From positions 207,452,001 through 207,516,000 of the forward strand of contig JBITNC010000001.1 of the NCBI GenBank assembly GCA_050084985.1: 64,000 bases of DNA, in the 5' to 3' direction. This DNA comes from Nageia nagi (lineage: Eukaryota > Pinophyta). Below are positions 44,400 to 55,985 of this stretch, piece after piece; position 1 is the first letter of the stretch; every line of letters starts with the position of its first letter. Both the position numbers and the translations under genes were made by a program. The notes beneath the pieces were generated by a model. That model was not told where the DNA came from, did no database searches, and saw only the letters and a list, made by a program, of their open reading frames with translations.

Positions 44400-47186
44400 T
44401 TTTAATTGTCATTGAAGAGCACCTTTTATTGAAACCTTAGGTTGTTGTGGAGGAGGTATAGGTTGTATATTAATTGGATTTGATATCGATTGATTTTTTT
44501 ATGGATTATCCTATTTATCCTGATATTGTTGTGCTCGTGTAGCTATACCAATCATATGTATTAAATCATCTATAGTCCCTATAAATGGTATATCCTTATT
44601 ATTCCATGTATAATTCATTTGGTTTGGGATAATTGCCACATTGTTAGCCTGATGTGAAGGTAAGGGATTTTGATATATTCCTAAATTTTGATTCGAAGGC
44701 ACAATAGGATTATCCACATCTATTTTTCAACTATCTATCAAGTCTTGAATTTTATGCTGTAAAGTTTGGCATTTATTTGTCTTATGTCCTTTTTGTCTAT
44801 GATAAGCACAAAATTCATTCTCCTTATACCATTTGCTTCCTTTGGCATTAGGATTTTTAGGTTTTATATTAGGTAATGTAATCATACCATTATTGCATAA
44901 TTTTTTAAGTATTTTAGATAATGGTTCTGATAATGGGGTAAAATTTCTTTTAGGCTTAGGTTCAACATTTTCTTTGATTTTTGAAGCTTGACCAGAATCT
45001 TCTATCATGGCTATTTAATTGTTTTGTGGTTGTTTAGTACTATTTTCATGTTGATTACCCTTTTTGTATTCTTTTTTCTTGATTTTTAATTCCCCATTTT
45101 GAATTTTAACTCTTTCTATAACTACTGCCTGAGCAATAGCTTCTTCAAAAGTTCTATGTTGTTGAATTTGGAGAATACTAGCTATTGGTCTTAGACAACT
45201 TTAACTAAATAATTTAACCAATTCTTCTTGTGGTATTGTATAAGGCATACTAGTGAGTATAGCCCACCATCTCGAGATGTAATCTTGTATAGTTTCATTA
45301 GGAAATTGTTGCAATCTTGTAAGATCAATAATTGAAGATTTTTCTTTGATATTGATTCTAAAATGTTCAAGAAATTGATTAGCCAATTGTTCGAATGTAT
45401 ATAAACTATGCATAGGTAAACTATTATACCAATCTAAAGCTTAGCTTGCGAGCATCATAGGAAATATACGTAACATTAATGAGTCATCATTGGCTATCTG
45501 ATAACTAGAAAATGTAAATTTTCTAAAATGTTCTTTGGGGTCTTCTCTTCCCTTGAATGATTCTATTTTAGGAAATTCAAACCTATATGGTAGTTTGTTT
45601 TTTGGAACACTTGGATGAATAGGTTCATTGTAAATGTTTCTATAATTCAAATTTTGAAGTCCTTGAACATTCATCTCTTGATTCATAAAATCCTTTATAA
45701 AGTCTTCTAATTCTTTATCAGTTCTATGATCTCGAGTATGTCTATGATGTCTTCGAGTATTCGAATCCTTTTTAGAAATTGATCTTGAATTGTAAGACTC
45801 ATATTTAGAAGGAAACTTTGATGGTTGTGGAGGAAATATTTTAAGAGGTGAATGTCATTGTGGAATAGGTATTCTAGGAGGTCTTTGGGATACACCTTTT
45901 CTATATAAATCTTTTCCTTTATAATCAGGTTGTTTCATTTGATTTTGAGTTTGTTCAATCCAACTTTTAATGGAATCTTGCTTTTGTTTATCATATAATT
46001 TTTGCAATTCTAGTTCTTTATCCATTTTCTTTTGTAATAAAATGGTGGTCTCTCTATCCATCGCTTCTTGTTTGTCTAAGTAGGGGTCTCTATATATTTG
46101 TATTTAACTTCTTTCAGGAGTTTTTGGTTTCAAATTCTTTATTTTTTGATATTCATCCCTCTATCTTTTTTTTTCTTTCTCCATATGTAAATGTTGTTCC
46201 CTTTTTATTTTTTCATTCTCTAGTTCTTCAAGTCGTAATTCTTGTAAATGAAGTTGAATCTCATGTTCTTTATAAAGTCTTTTCTTTTCTAGGGATTCAT
46301 TTCTATCTTTGTTTGCTTATTCTTATTCTATGAATTTCCTTTTATCTCTAAGAAGTTTATCTTCCATTTCTTTTAATTCATTTTCTTGTTCTTGAATTTT
46401 AATGAATTCATCAACTTCCTTTAGAAGATTTTGCATTTCTGTGGCCCTTTTAATATCACTAGCATGTATCTCCGTGAATTTTTGATCAACTTTTGTTTTA
46501 TATAATCATCGCTCTTTTAGTTCTTCATAAGAAGGTATCTCTTCTATTTTGTACTTAGATGTCCTTCTATGTAATCCTTCTTTTGAAGAATAAGATTTCT
46601 CCATTTGCTTTATTGAAGGAGCTCTTTGAGATAAGTTACTCGTAGGTATTGATACTTCATTTTTTCCTAGTTCGAGAGATCTATGAGAAAAAGAAGTTCC
46701 CTCTTTTTGGATTAAGGAACTGACTTTTTGACCATCTAATAATAGATGAATGACTCTATCATATTTAACTTTATATGGCTCAATCTCTGGTACCGCTATG
46801 GTTTCAGCCTGAGATTTATACTCATCCATTTCTAAGTTATCATGCCTATGATTTATTTTTATGACATCTCTTGGTAAACTAAAAGATGTCCTAGGAATAT
46901 TCCTATGATTAGCTAGGTGATGATGAATTTCAATCAAATCTTCATCTAACAATTGTATTCTAGCCTTGGTAGTAAGATCTATACTTTGTCTTTGCAATCT
47001 AGATTGATCATAACCCCAATCCCAATCTTTATTTTCATAATGAACTACCCATGAATCTGATTCATCTAAAGGAGGTGGCCTCCTAACTGAAGACTCTATT
47101 AGATCCATATTGTCTGAATCTATTTCTTGTATTTCAAATGGGTATTCTCGCATTTTCTTAGAGGTCATACTTCTAGTTTGAACCAT
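44400..47186 (-). pseudogene. Gag of element F
   Basis: Start ATG at 47184-47186: MVQTRSMTSKKMREYPFEI, open for 226 codons. Then comes a long charged, coiled-coil-like part (KELELQKLYDKQKQDSIKSW), the capsid core FEFPKIESFKGREDPKEHFR, LDWYNSLPMHSLYTFEQLAN, QFLEHFRI and NETIQDYISRWWAI (45686-45201), and the zinc segment CAYHRQKGHKTNKC at 44769-44810 (CX2HX4HX4C, Tat type). About ten stops split it, nearly all without frame change. Gag packages element RNA into virus-like particles in the cytoplasm. Confidence 0.93.
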
Positions 47187-49079
47187 TTTCTAGATATTAT
47201 AAACAAGCATCGTAAAAAAGAAACTCTATTTTTATCTTTTATATTACATTTTTGAGAAAACAATTTAATGCACAAACATCCTATATCCAAAGTTACTTCT
47301 AATGATGTGATTATCTTTTTTAACCTTTTCACATATTTTTAATGTCTGAGTTAAATGAATGATATGAGTTATTCATTTTATCTTTTTAATTTTCCTAGTT
47401 TGTTTTGACTAGTTAAGTGTTAAACAAGGTAGGTTGGGTAATTCTAGGTAATGTTTACAAGTTTCTATGGCTTTTGGCTTGGTTCTAGAAGAGTCTCCTT
47501 TTTTGACTCCTACCTAAAGAAGAGTCACCTTGGTCATTACCTCCAAGCATAACTGGCTCTATAGCTTCAAGTGTGTTATGTCAGTGGGTACAAAGAAGTA
47601 AGAATTAACGGTTGGTAGTGACATCCAACTCGTTAATGTTCAATTGTTCCTTTAAGGCCTTATGAAATGCAATTAAATAAAGAAAGTACATTTATGCATA
47701 CTACACTCCCAAGCATTCATGTCCATTTACTTATCTTATCTTAATGTGATGTAATCCAAGTTTATTTTAAGTGGATCTTGACCTTAACAAACCTTGTTGT
47801 TCTTTTTAGTTCTAATGTGATCAATTATCCAACCTATTAATGATGTTCATTAACTCCTTCCAGTTGTGGAAGTTTTATATGTGATAAATTTCCTCCTTTT
47901 ACTAGTCACATATCTCTTCGACCTCCAATGGAGTGGTAAGAGTAGACTTAGTAAAAAGCTATTAAGTGTAGATAAATTAATTAAGTGAGGTTCAATTACT
48001 CCTCCAAGAGTCACCTCCCTTCAACCTCCAATTGAGTGGTAAGGGCATACCTCTTTAAGAGTGTTAATGTGAAGTATATTTCCAAATAAAATGTGAATAA
48101 ATTTTACCTCTTTCACTTAACTTATTTCTGATCACTTAGATCACTTGAAGTGCAAAAGTGAGAGCATACTTTGTTAAGTGAAAGTACTTAGTGTATTCGA
48201 ACCCATCTAATCAATTAACCCTTTTAATATGATTTATGCTATCAAAAACCTGATTTATTTCCTTTAGGTTCATTCCAAATTAAGTGTGATTCATTTACTC
48301 CTTCCAATTGTGGAAGTATTTATGTGTAGTAAATTGCCTCCTCTTACTAGTAAGAGGTCATTATGTGAAGATAAATTAACCCAATTAATGATAGTGTGAA
48401 TTTGAAAGAAAAGAAAAATTAATTACTCCTTCTTATCAAGCCTATTTTGGTCACCTTAGATCACATGAAGTGTAAAGGGAGAGCATAAGTAGACAAGATA
48501 AAAAGTATTAATGTGTACGTAATTAATTACTCCTTCTTATCAAGTCTATTCTGGTCACCTTAGATCGTACGAAGCGCAAAGGGAGAGCATAAGTAGACAA
48601 GATAAAAAGTATTAATGTGTACGCACCCAAAACATGAAAATAAATACATAACATTTTACATAAAATAAATTGATAAAAAATATGTATTTTAATCTTTTCT
48701 ACCCATTCTTATATGCATTCTAGGCAAAAGGAATCACAATCAAAAGTATCCTTAAATTTATGTTATACATTTTTATTTTTAGATATACCAAAAGAGACAA
48801 AAATGACCTGGAGTGTGAGTCATTGGTGTTTACACAAAGAATGTTGGCATTTATTTTGAGTCACTGGAATTCTATACCAATTGCTAGCATTTAGTAGAAC
48901 TCTGTCAGAGTTGCTGGCATTCCTTCCCAGTTGCTGATGTCCGATTCTAGTCGCTAGCATTTCTGTAACAAAGCATAGATCACAAAATTTGAAGTTAGTA
49001 TTCAGAAAAATACCAAATAATAGAAAGGTAGAATTAGTTTAACATAAAAAAAAAACCTCCCTATCAATAATGGAAGGGC
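47187..49079 (-). other. Leader of element F with tandem repeats
   Basis: A 1.9-kb untranslated region between PBS and gag. It contains several diverged repeats built on TCACCTTAGATCACATGAAG and GAGTGGTAAGAG-type blocks from about 47880 to 48625, and short TGGCATT-type repeats at 48806-48970. No open frame of note. Confidence 0.75.
48420..48624. repeat. 104-bp tandem duplication in the leader of F
   Basis: Copies 48420-48523 and 48524-48624 share TAATTACTCCTTCTTATCAAG, GGTCACCTTAGATC and GAGCATAAGTAGACAAGATA. Less similar copies lie upstream and downstream. Confidence 0.92.
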
Positions 49080-49098
49080 CCTCCTTCTAGCGCCAGAA
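49080..49098 (-). other. Primer-binding site of element F
   Basis: The minus strand reads TTCTGGCGCTAGAAGGAGG right after the 5' LTR. Relic K shares it with small changes. The primer tRNA is not identified. Confidence 0.75.
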
Positions 49099-49932
49099 TG
49101 TTGCAGTGAAAATAAAGCTGGAATGTAGAATAACATGAAATACAAATTATTCTTAAATCTTCACTGAACCTCAAATTATGTAAAATAGATAAACATGTTG
49201 TAATTGCAAAATGATATTAATTTTCAGTTAAAACTACAATTTTCCCTTGAAAGGGACTTTTACAAATGCTATGTGCCAAAATGAGAGTGTTAAATCTTCA
49301 TTGTTTTGAGTTGCTTGCTTTTCTCTTTTATGTGGATAACCTGTAAATCCTACACACATGTAAAAGATAATAACATCAAAGCATCTATGTAGGACATGTA
49401 TTAAAATGAAACTAGCATAAAACAATAAAAGGTATGATCTCACAAGATTTTGGCAGCATTACCCTACTTCAAAATTGGGTTAAAATTCCTCTTTTTACAT
49501 GGATGGATTAGCTTGTATTTATAGATTTTTAGGTGAGATGTTCCAAGGTAGGTAAGGGGAAGTGAAGAGCCACTGTAGGTCGTAACTGATCCCCTATAGC
49601 CACATCATCTTAGAAGAGCGAAATGTTTCAACTTTCTTTTGGTTTTTTATGTTCAGCTATTATAGAGTCACCGATGACTGGAAGACGAATGCCGGTGACT
49701 GGATAAAAATACCAATGATTGGTTTAGGTCATTGGTGACTGGTTAACAATATTAAAATGACTACCTAATAGCCAAATTTTACCAAAAAGGGGTCATGTGA
49801 CCACCCATTTTGCATGTACTTGATGAGAGCTATCCAATAATATGGTTTCTAAACCTATTTTATGTTGTCACAATGAGTTATGATTATTCCAATGTTTACT
49901 TAGTTAAAGAGGGACATTTTTAGGTGTCTACA
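49099..49932 (-). repeat. 5' LTR of element F
   Basis: 834 bp. The minus strand starts TGTAGACACCTAAAAATGTC and ends CACTGCAACA. TATAAATA at 49523-49516 (minus). Pairs with 32195-33030. Confidence 0.97.
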
Positions 49933-49937
49933 GAATA
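49933..49937. repeat. Target-site duplication of element F, right copy (GAATA)
   Basis: Identical to 32190-32194. Confidence 0.95.
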
Positions 49938-50470
49938 AAAAGGAGTTTTCCTATCACTCCCTTACCACCTTTATTCAATAATTTATCCATGTAATGAGAA
50001 CTAATAATTTGATACTATCCTACCTTAAGTCCTTTGAGAGTGTATTTGTAGTCATCAAACTTGAATTACATCCATAGCTCATGAAAATCCCATAGAACGG
50101 GGCCTAGTGACATCAACCATTGTATACCAAGGATCATATCACACTTGCCTAATGGGAGAACATACATGTCACCTTGCATCTTGTAATTACTTATACTAAG
50201 CTTGATAGTGCAACACCAACCTTTGCTAGCAATTTTACCTCCATTCCTAATCATTACCTCAAAATTATTTTATGGTTATATGTAAGAGTGGGTCTTTTTA
50301 GCCACATTTAGATCTACAAAATTATGAGTGCTCCTTAAGTCCAACAATATTATCAACATTTGGCCTTTAAAATATCCCTTAACTTTCATCATCTATGGAG
50401 AGTTAAACCCATAGAGTGCATTGCAAAAAATTTTAGGAATAACTTTATTGGGTTGGTTTATCTCTTCTTT
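49938..50470 (-). pseudogene. Protease of element G
   Basis: KVKGYFKGQMLIILLDLRST followed by HNF holds the active-site Asp (family DSGSTHNF; here DLRSTHNF). Next are GGKIASKGWCCTIKLSIS, YVLPLGKCDMILGIQWLMSL and GPVLWDFHELWM, the end block of Del/Tekay-like chromovirus proteases, then the linker KYTLKGLK up to the F junction. Stops are present, but the family is clear. Confidence 0.85.
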
Positions 50471-51480
50471 AATATCTACCATGAAATCCTCAAAAGCCTC
50501 ATTGAATGGATCCTTAGGAGCTTATGTAGCTAACACATATAGTTTTTGGGTAGCATAATGATGACCCTATGCAAGTTTTTTATCACAATTATAACATAAC
50601 TCTTTCTTCTTTCATTCCTTCATCTCAATAGCAGTTAGTATCTTAACTAGGAGGGAGTGTACCAACTTTAAACCACCTTGAGAAGTTTATGATTTCCAAG
50701 TAGGGGGCTTGGTGTGTTTATGTTGTGTATTGAATTTATCTTCTACCAACTTAGCGAGCCTTATTTTTGCTATCATATTGTTTGGGTTGAACATTTTTAC
50801 TTCCACTTGAATCTCCTCCTTCAACCCACTAATGAAATAACTTTGATAGGATGCATCATCTAGTCCTTTAGTATGATTAGCCATTTTTTCAAATTCTATT
50901 TGATATTATTTAACTATGGTTGTTTGGCATAATTTGGTAAGTGTAACAGTGAAATCTTCAAAAAAATTAGGGCCAAATATGATAAGAAGGTTTTGGGTAA
51001 ATTCCCCCTAATATAGGATTCTATTTTCCTTTTTGAACTATTAGTACCATTGGACAGCTTCATACTCAAGATGAAATGAGGCAAGATTGACTTTTTGATC
51101 CTCAAGAATTTGATTTAGAGAAAAATATTACTTTACTTGGTACACCTAATTGGTGATATCATCACCATAAAATCTTGGAAAGTATAATTTAGTTTTTCTT
51201 AGAAGGATAAAATCTTGGTCTAATCCTTAGAAATTATTAAAACCTTACCCAATGTATGGTTTATATTAATTCTATTCACCTACTGATGCTTGTTCAAGAG
51301 TTTAAACCCTTTGATCCACATTAACAAAAGTAGTAAAGATCACTTATATTGCTTGGGTCATCTCTATAAGAGCCTTGGGAATGGAATTATCTCTTATTAG
51401 TACTATGAGAGTCCAATCACTATAATAATTTGTCCATGTCCTAGGATCTTTAATCATCTACCATCTTGCTATTTTAGGAA
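50471..51480 (-). pseudogene. Gag of element G
   Basis: Reads LYFPRFYGDDITNxVYQVKxYF, LASFHLEYEAVQWYQ, FTVTLTKLCQTT, then EFEKMANHTKGLDDASYQSY and FISGLKEEIQVEV, matching the gag pattern FxxLxNRxxGLxxxxxxxxFxxGLxxEIxxEV. The zinc-knuckle region near 50570-50600 is badly degraded. The N-terminus is near 51470, but stops obscure the start. Confidence 0.82.
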
Positions 51481-52036
51481 CTACTATTTTTAGAAATTGC
51501 TATTTTTAGAAACTAAAAAAGTGTATGGTGGTATATGTCAAAATGATCAACATGAAAAAATAATCATAATGGGATAGGTCCAAAAATGATGATTTTTGGA
51601 ATTTTTTTATTTTTTTCCTTAAAAATCATTACCAAAGGTAACAAACCAACCTTGTTAGAAACAATTAATTCTTCACCATTTAAGAGATAATGGCCTTCAA
51701 AGTTTTTACCCATTTTAGGAGTTACTATTATGGGTAAGGAAAAGTAGGGTTCATGAGGTAAATTTATGTTTTCAAAAATGGCAATGGTTTATATTATTAA
51801 GGTCAATGCATAGTGAATGTATGGAAGGTATAAGGGTGTGATAGATAAGATGTGAACTAGAATAGGGTATTAAAAAAATTTTGGTAGAGTTTCAGTTATA
51901 ATATGGATAGAATTTATGGTTCCAACTCTATGCAACTTGGTATTCTAGGAAAACTTCAATAAGGTTTTGGTTATGAAATAGATAAAAATTAGGATTCCAA
52001 CTTGATCTAACCTTCCCCAAAAATGCTAAAATTAGA
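51481..52036 (-). other. Leader of element G
   Basis: Sequence between the PBS and gag of G. No gene or repeat was recognised; short purine-rich runs only. Confidence 0.55.
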
Positions 52037-52048
52037 GCTTTGATACCA
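52037..52048 (-). other. Primer-binding site of element G (initiator tRNA-Met)
   Basis: Minus-strand TGGTATCAAAGC two bases inside the 5' LTR, 11 of 12 positions equal to the plant tRNA-iMet site. Confidence 0.9.
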
Positions 52049-52050
52049 AA

Positions 52051-52441
52051 TGTTAGGAACTTGCAAGTTCCTAAGCAAGATTCGAATAGAATAACAATAA
52101 ATGTGAACTATAGAAATAACTCAATCAAACACTCATAAGAAATGCAAACTCAAATGTAATAAGATAGTAACATATTGGTATTACTAAAAGCCAAAATGAA
52201 TCATAGGCAAATTTAAAAGGGATGCCTCCTTTACAACTCAAAAAATATATTTTCTAATATGATCACTATTGTCTTCTCCAAAAGTATTTATAGTCTACCT
52301 ACCCTAACCATAATCAGTTGCTTAATACAAAATGGCCATTTACCTTACAAATATGTTGATCCCTTACATTTAATAAAATCCTATAGTATAATTAATAAAC
52401 TACTATAGTCTAAGTAAATGTTAGTATGTGGGATCCTAACA
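52051..52441 (-). repeat. 5' LTR of element G
   Basis: 391 bp. The minus strand starts TGTTAGGATCC and ends TTCCTAACA. TATAAATA at 52292-52285 (minus). Confidence 0.96.
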
Positions 52442-52446
52442 TAGAT
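52442..52446. repeat. Target-site duplication of element G, right copy (TAGAT)
   Basis: Identical to 28971-28975. Confidence 0.93.
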
Positions 52447-53040
52447 AAGATAAGCCAAAATGGAGAGCTTTAAAACATGGAGATTATAATATAAGAGATG
52501 CAATAAAATAGCTTTTAAAGGATAATGAAAAGGAAGATAAAGAGATTTGTAAAAAATATTGGAATAAAGGAATCATCTAAAAAATCACCTTCTTCATGTG
52601 GATTTTAACTTGTAACAAACTAGATACTATATACAAACTGAAGAAAAAAGGCATGATTATACCAAATAGATGTTACATATGCAAAGAATAAGAGGAATCT
52701 CAAAACCATATTTTCCTGCATTAGCCCTTTCCAACAAGGGTCTAGAATAAGATAAGAACTCATACCTATTATCAAGGGATTTTGATAGAAAAAGCCAATA
52801 AATAGATAGTGCAATGGTCTCCCATGTAGAATAATAAATATAAGGAAATAGCCTAGTATTTCATACTTTCTCACATGTTTTAAAAAATATGGAAAGGCAC
52901 AATGAAAGAGCTTTTAATGATAAGGAAATAAATCTATAAGATTGCAACAATGAGTGTTGAAGAGAATTTTAAAACTTGAATTAGGGAGACCTATAATAAA
53001 ATATAATTAGAAATAGGGTAAAGGATGGGTAAGAAATGGA
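52447..53040 (+). pseudogene. LINE H ORF2 C-terminus (zf-RVT region)
   Basis: Continues ORF2 after element G: PKWRALKHGDYNIRDAIK, then KITFFMWILTCNKLDTIYKL and KKKGMIIPNRCYICKE, EESQNHIFLH. This is the zinc-binding domain at the end of plant LINE ORF2 (pattern FxWLxxxxxLxTxxxLxxRGxxxPxxCxxCxxxEEsxxHLFxxC), with the last Cys lost. The LINE ends near 53040; no poly(A) run is visible. Confidence 0.85.
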
Positions 53041-55985
53041 AGTGCTCTTCCAAAATTTTCTTCACCTAAGTCAAAGAGGACTCATGGCCTAATGACTAAG
53101 CACTAGATGTCATAACACTTTAATTACCTATGTACCAAGGCCAAGTTATTTTATTCCATTTGTGCCAAATTCTAAATGAAAGTACTCATATAACATTTTC
53201 AAGTAGTTTGGTACCATTATGTGTATCAATGCCAAATTAATCTTAGCCCTTTTAATGGGCTCTACCAAATTTAGCTATGATTAGAAGAGGAAAGAACCTC
53301 CATTTGGGAAGTGAGAGATGTGAAAATTCATGCTCTTTTAAAATGAATAGATAAGCCTTTCCATAAGATTAATTAGACTCTAACCTATCAATCTAGTAGG
53401 GATTTAGATGTTACCTTAAAACCTAGAGCTAACCCTAATGACCTCTAACATGAGCCAACCTAGGAAAACTTTCCCATCAAGCATGAGAATTTTTCCTAGT
53501 GATGAGAGATACTCTTTACATCATTACCAAAGGTGGTGAAAGTGCTAGTGTCCATCCTCAATTTAGGAAGCTTAGCCATCAAAGGAAGCAATAAGAAACT
53601 TTTAAAGAAGCAAAATTTAGGAATCTAAGCTATAGAGAGGAGCAATAGGAGAGTCTTAAAATAGTGAAGATGGAGTGAGAACTGGTTATAGTAGAACCAT
53701 CATCCCTAGATGAGGTAAAGAGGAATATGCTAGTGAAAAACATCATATGTGAAGGAGGATCAAAAAAATTCATCAATGCATGCAAAGGGAATGATGATGC
53801 AATCTCCCTAGAAGTAGCAAATTCTTGGGAGAATGATAAATGCACTATCAATGATAGGGAAGTGATGTTTAGCCCCAAGCTAATTGCATAAGATCCTTTC
53901 ATATCAAATTAAGGGATTTAGATCAAGAGAGAAGGAAAAATAAATAAATTAGATGCTAGGGATAAATTCATGTAGTAGATAATAAAGTATAAATACCTAG
54001 AGAAATACTAGATGGGAGTGATAAGAGAGTCCATTCCCAAACCTTGGGATAATGTGTCTTTGGTGCTAATCAAATATGTCACATTGGAAGGAAGATACAA
54101 AGTCCTCTTGGCATCACACTTCTTCCTATTGAATCACTTCATCTTCTGAGATATGGATAAGGTAAAATTTCCCTTTTTCATATTTAATTCTTTGGCAATT
54201 TCAGTTAAAAAAGTGAAACATGAAAGAGCTCCTCTACCCTTGCATGGGGCTATCATTAAACTAGTGGTGGAAAAAGCTATGGCTATGGCTCCTAGGAAAG
54301 TGAATAGGGTTAAAATCATTGTATATGGTAGATTTTGTGAGCTCAATAAAAGGTCCATCAATAAAGACCTAGAGAAGGGGAGAACATTTAACTTTAAATA
54401 GGAGGAGAAATACATTAGCACTAGACCCTACCTAACAAGAAGTAGGAGCAAGAGTATGAAAAGTACATGATAAAAAATAATAGAAAAGGATACCTACTCT
54501 AGTGGATCTCCCTAAGTAATTAGTGAATAATCTTCACAAAGTGAATCCCAAGAATATGTTGAAGTAGTTGATACCCTCATGATAATTAGAGCCAAATGGC
54601 GGATGAAAGGAGAGAGAAATAGGGATAAAAACCCTTAAAACAAATAAAGTAATATGAAATCATAAGGGTATAGAAAAAAATAAAGTAAAAGATATGAAAA
54701 GAAGAAAATTTAGCCCAACTTTGAGCATCCTTGAAAAAGATGAACCAAGAAGAAGCTAAAACTCATTTTGGAGAAGGATGTATTAAGTGAGAAGGGGCTA
54801 GTAAGAGAAAAAGCTTAAATATAAGTAGGAATAAAATAATATAATGCTGATAAATATCAAGAAGAATAGACAACAATCCCATAAGATTTGGAATATATGG
54901 AACTCCTAAGTGTGGGTGGTAGAACTTTAAGCCTGGTGACCAATGACTCCCAATAGAACCCTATGGATTTCATACATGAAATTGCAATACTTTATATTTT
55001 TTATAAAAGTAGTTTCTCTTCACTAATAAAGAGTAAAGTGAGGATGAAATGAGAATGCAATATTCTAAGTGGCAAAGGATCTAAGCTAATAGGTCCAAAC
55101 CAATAAAGTTAGACTAGTAGTCAACAAGTGGACAAGGAAGCCAAGCTAGTCAGAACTAAGAAGAGAAGGTATCAGAGATTGAGAGGCTTATCTAATCCAA
55201 CAACATGGAACATAATACAAGTGGAAGATACCTCATATGATAATGCAACATAATTCACAGGTTTCTTAGTGGTAAACTTGGAAGAGCAAACCCCCTAGCT
55301 AGTTTAATATTAGAAAGATAAGTGAGGATTTTAAGAGGATGATCTCAAATCTAGTAGCATCCTAGAAAGAGAAGTAAAATCAAGATAGAGTTGTCCAAAA
55401 TGCATATCATTCATAAGGAAAATCAAGAAAAGGCTTAGATATGGTCTCACCAAGAATAATAAAAAAGAACCCTTTAATAGATTTTAAGAGAGAAATGAAC
55501 CCAAAGCTATGTAAGGAGATGCTAAAAGAGGCAAGATTCAAAAGAGGGAAAAAAATAAAGAAGTATAAGGAGGTTGGAAAGAGCTCAAGAATTAAAGATA
55601 TCCTTTTGAGGAATACTTGCATCAAATTCTATAAGCATGGCTATGGAGACATGAGTTAGTTTTTCTTGCAAGTCATTGAAATCTTTTTCACTATTTTCAC
55701 CATCAACTTAGTAAGTGGATAGTTCTAACACTCCTATTTATACCAGGAGGGGTAATAATTTTTAAAATGGTAAATGGAAGGATCAAATTATTGGGAATTT
55801 TTACATCTAAATATTTTGCACCTTTACACACTAGTTAACTGAAGGTCTTTTAGGAGTAATAATAAGGAGAATGTAGCATTCTAAATATTATTTTTTAGAT
55901 AGTAATTTTGTAAAGGTTAGTGAAGATCCCTATAAAATTCACCTTTTTATTAATACAAAATTTACCCATTAATAAAAAAATGAGG
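53041..55985 (+). pseudogene. Unassigned coding-like relic
   Basis: Plus-strand frames with many stops. The clearest part (54000-54400) reads SIPKPWDNVSLVLIKYVTLE, GRYKVLLASHFFLLNHFIF, FPFFIFNSLAISVKKVKHER and PLPLHGAIIKLVVEKAMAMA, resembling poorly characterised proteins carried by plant retrotransposons; I cannot name a family. Another open piece at 55441-55659 is Lys-rich (RFKRGKKIKKYKEVGK). No LTR or TSD was found for this block. It could be the 3' flank into which LINE H inserted, or cargo of an old element. Confidence 0.35.

Larger units (their letters stand above)
32195..49932 (-). mobile_element. Element F: 17.7-kb Tat-type Ty3/gypsy with extra ORFs
   Basis: LTRs of 836 and 834 bp, a perfect GAATA duplication, a PBS and a PPT. 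Minus-strand order: leader (1.9 kb), gag, PR, RT, RNase H, archaeal-type RNase H, INT, then an extra sense ORF (39149-38130), a 2-kb non-coding stretch, a plus-strand PMD gene (33732-36120) and the 3' LTR. The second RNase H places it in the Tat group, where large size and antisense ORFs near the 3' LTR are known. By eye the LTRs differ at about 4-5%, mostly transitions, so it is the youngest of the measurable elements here. Confidence 0.97.
28976..52441 (-). mobile_element. Element G: Ty3/gypsy chromovirus, split by element F
   Basis: Two 391-bp LTRs (28976-29366 and 52051-52441), a perfect 5-bp TSD, an initiator tRNA-Met PBS beside the right LTR, and gag-PR-RT-RH-INT order on the minus strand with a chromodomain-like tail. 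Without F and one copy of its 5-bp duplication it is about 5.7 kb, normal for a chromovirus. By eye the LTRs differ at about one site in eight, making G older than F, which fits the nesting. Confidence 0.96.

Noticed and set aside
53085-53160. tRNA-like or SINE-like stretch (ATGGCCTAATGACTAAGCA, then TACCAAGGCCAAG)
   Set aside because: No credible A and B box pair or cloverleaf could be drawn.
54134-54421. Minus-strand 95-codon frame
   Set aside because: Antisense to the better-supported plus-strand relic at the same place.
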